A DNA stretch of 64,000 bases from contig NZ_WEZF01000019.1 of the NCBI RefSeq assembly GCF_009177065.1, positions 85,603-149,602 on the forward strand. The letters are read 5' to 3'. Origin of the DNA: Tautonia marina. Its GTDB lineage: Bacteria; Planctomycetota; Planctomycetia; Isosphaerales; Isosphaeraceae. Made by a program: the position numbers and the translations under genes. This document shows positions 63,064-64,000 of the stretch, one piece after another (positions within the stretch are counted from its first letter, which is position 1; each line of letters starts with the position of its first letter). Below the pieces are notes generated by a model. That model saw only the letters and a list, made by a program, of their open reading frames with translations. It was not told where the DNA came from and searched no databases.

Positions 63064-63137
63064 GTGCCCGTAGCTCAATTGGATAGAGCGTTAGCCTCCG
63101 GAGCTAAAGGTTGCAGGTTCAAGTCCTGCCGGGCATA
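63064..63137 (+). tRNA. tRNA-Arg (anticodon CCG)
   Basis: The 74-base gene has acceptor GTGCCCG/CGGGCAT (first pair G-U), D arm GCTC...GAGC, anticodon stem TTAGC/GCTAA with loop CTCCGGA (anticodon CCG), and T arm GCAGG-TTCAAGT-CCTGC. The discriminator is A and CCA is not encoded. It is the integration site of the element that follows. Confidence 0.95.
63113..63137 (+). other. Candidate attachment site (3' end of tRNA-Arg)
   Basis: The 3' end of tRNA-Arg from the T arm onward is the usual crossover target of tyrosine-recombinase islands, and the integrase gene starts 86 bases beyond. The matching second copy should lie at the far end of the element, outside the window. Confidence 0.45.
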
Positions 63138-63222
63138 CTCAGAAGTCTTTACACTGTAGGGACTTACGCCTAGGACAACTGCCAGGGGATCGCGTCGGGT
63201 TCTGTGCCAACGGCATGGAATC

Positions 63223-64000
63223 ATGGCACGGAAAGCAAAACCTTGGTTCAGATCCGATCGAGGCTGTTGGTTTGTTTACCATCAAGGCAAGCAAATCAAT
63301 CTCGGCAAAGACGAAAAATCAGCATGGGAAAAGTTCCATAGTCTGACCGGAACTAAGCCGCCCATTGCTTCGGACTTGCCGCTAGAAAGACCGCGCGATA
63401 TAGACGCGCTAGTAGATATTTGTCTTGCTTATTACAAAGCTACGCGCTCCAATAATAGTTGGACTGTAGCAAAGGCTCGACTCTCAAAGTTCCGTAAGAG
63501 ATTCGGGACTTACGCGCCTGAAAAACTGACGCCAGGGCAGTTGGAACGCTGGTCAAGAGAGCAAGGCTGGTCGAGTAGTGGCTCGCGTGGAGTGCTGACC
63601 GTAGTAAATGCATTCCTCAATTGGTGTGAGCGCGAAAAACTCATTGCAGAGAATCCGGTTGCTGGTGTTCACAAGCCATCAATGGAGCGCCGGACACTGC
63701 TACTGACAGACGATCAAGTGAAACGGCTCTTGGAAGTCGCGCCGGACGATTTGAAAATTATGATGCAATTGTTGGATAGCACAGTCGCGCGACCACACTT
63801 GTTATGCACCATGCAAGCAAGCCACATCGATTGGAATAACGGCATTGCCAAGATGAGATCAAAGGGTAAGCAATATCTACTTTATCTCCCTAAATGCTGG
63901 CTCGACTATCTCAGAGTAATGGCGCGGCGCTTTCCCGATGGTCCCCTGCTACGGACACAAAGAGGGAAGCCCTGGACACCCAACGGACTGCGCCAAAGAC
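63223..64000 (+). CDS. Tyrosine recombinase/integrase of an integrated element (partial)
   Basis: About 259 codons are visible without a stop. The start MARKAKPWFRSDRGCWFVYH is followed by QGKQINLGKDEKSAWEKFHS (Arm-type N-terminal domain). A core-binding region comes next (AYYKATRSNNSWTVAKARLS, EKLTPGQLERWSREQGWSSS, VVNAFLNWCEREKLIAENPV). The catalytic domain then begins: LLLTDDQVKRLLEVAPDDLK and QLLDSTVARPHLLCTMQASH, with the first catalytic Arg in TVARPH. The remaining His, Arg and Tyr residues are beyond the edge. The base composition is much less GC-rich than the rest of the window. It lies 86 bases from tRNA-Arg, in the same direction, as in tRNA-targeting islands. Confidence 0.88.
   Translation, partial: MARKAKPWFRSDRGCWFVYHQGKQINLGKDEKSAWEKFHSLTGTKPPIASDLPLERPRDIDALVDICLAYYKATRSNNSWTVAKARLSKFRKRFGTYAPEKLTPGQLERWSREQGWSSSGSRGVLTVVNAFLNWCEREKLIAENPVAGVHKPSMERRTLLLTDDQVKRLLEVAPDDLKIMMQLLDSTVARPHLLCTMQASHIDWNNGIAKMRSKGKQYLLYLPKCWLDYLRVMARRFPDGPLLRTQRGKPWTPNGLRQR

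Noticed and set aside
63159..63515. 11-base direct repeat GGGACTTACGC at 63159 and 63505 as attachment sites
   Set aside because: One copy lies inside the integrase coding region, and the repeat is too short and too near to mark the ends of an element.

Overview
The window is GC-rich, densely coded bacterial chromosome. It most likely comes from a planctomycete, and an Isosphaeraceae-like relative is my inference. The grounds are a DUF1559 'H-X9-DG' pseudopilin-like protein, very long pseudopilins carrying acidic Asp/Asn/Gly loops, a BamA with a long Pro-rich linker, an EF-G with the AHIDSGKTT form of the P-loop, a phosphatidylcholine synthase and a SGNH/LpxK/heptosyltransferase LPS cluster. 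The last 0.8 kb is clearly less GC-rich and belongs to an integrated element.

Layout. 1-5.96 kb (minus strand): an LPS/envelope glycan operon reading SGNH hydrolase, lpxK, GT9 heptosyltransferase-like, NAD-dependent epimerase, GT39-like membrane glycosyltransferase and a WaaP/Kdo-kinase-like protein cut by the window edge. 6.1-9.2 kb: two small membrane proteins, isocitrate dehydrogenase with a structured leader, an Mpo1-like protein and adenine phosphoribosyltransferase. 9.2-12.4 kb: an accessory patch with a 'GKAASSANATTHGL' family protein, an orphan protein whose C-terminus is made of REP sequence, six REP palindromes and a REP-associated tyrosine transposase (RAYT).

12.4-38.4 kb (all minus strand): the main system. 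In transcription order it holds a GspE/PilB ATPase, a PilT ATPase, a second GspE/PilB ATPase, a GspF/PilC platform protein, then six proteins with class III prepilin-type N-termini. Five of the six match the classical gspG-H-I-J-K order, with one extra pseudopilin between G and H. Sizes run from 385 to 2,135 residues, many times those of ordinary pseudopilins. A DUF1559 protein and BamA follow. No secretin, GspC/L/M, PilMNOP or prepilin peptidase is present, so the machine must be completed elsewhere or differ from the canonical ones.

38.8-52.9 kb: housekeeping genes. These are pyruvate phosphate dikinase, a DUF3179 protein, fusA, a degenerate signal-peptidase-like membrane protein, a HIT hydrolase, a membrane PIN-TRAM protein, a periplasmic PPIase, gamma-glutamyltransferase, a HU-like protein with a Lys/Ala tail, a cupin and tRNA-Leu(UAA). 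53.4-60.1 kb: a CzcCBA-type metal efflux set, with the TolC-like gene convergent to czcA/czcB and a small Cys-rich protein upstream of czcB. 60.5-62.9 kb: an APC-family permease translationally coupled to a phosphatidylcholine synthase, which may be a choline uptake and use pair. 63.06 kb to the end: tRNA-Arg(CCG) followed at once by a tyrosine-recombinase gene of lower GC, the left edge of an integrated genomic island.
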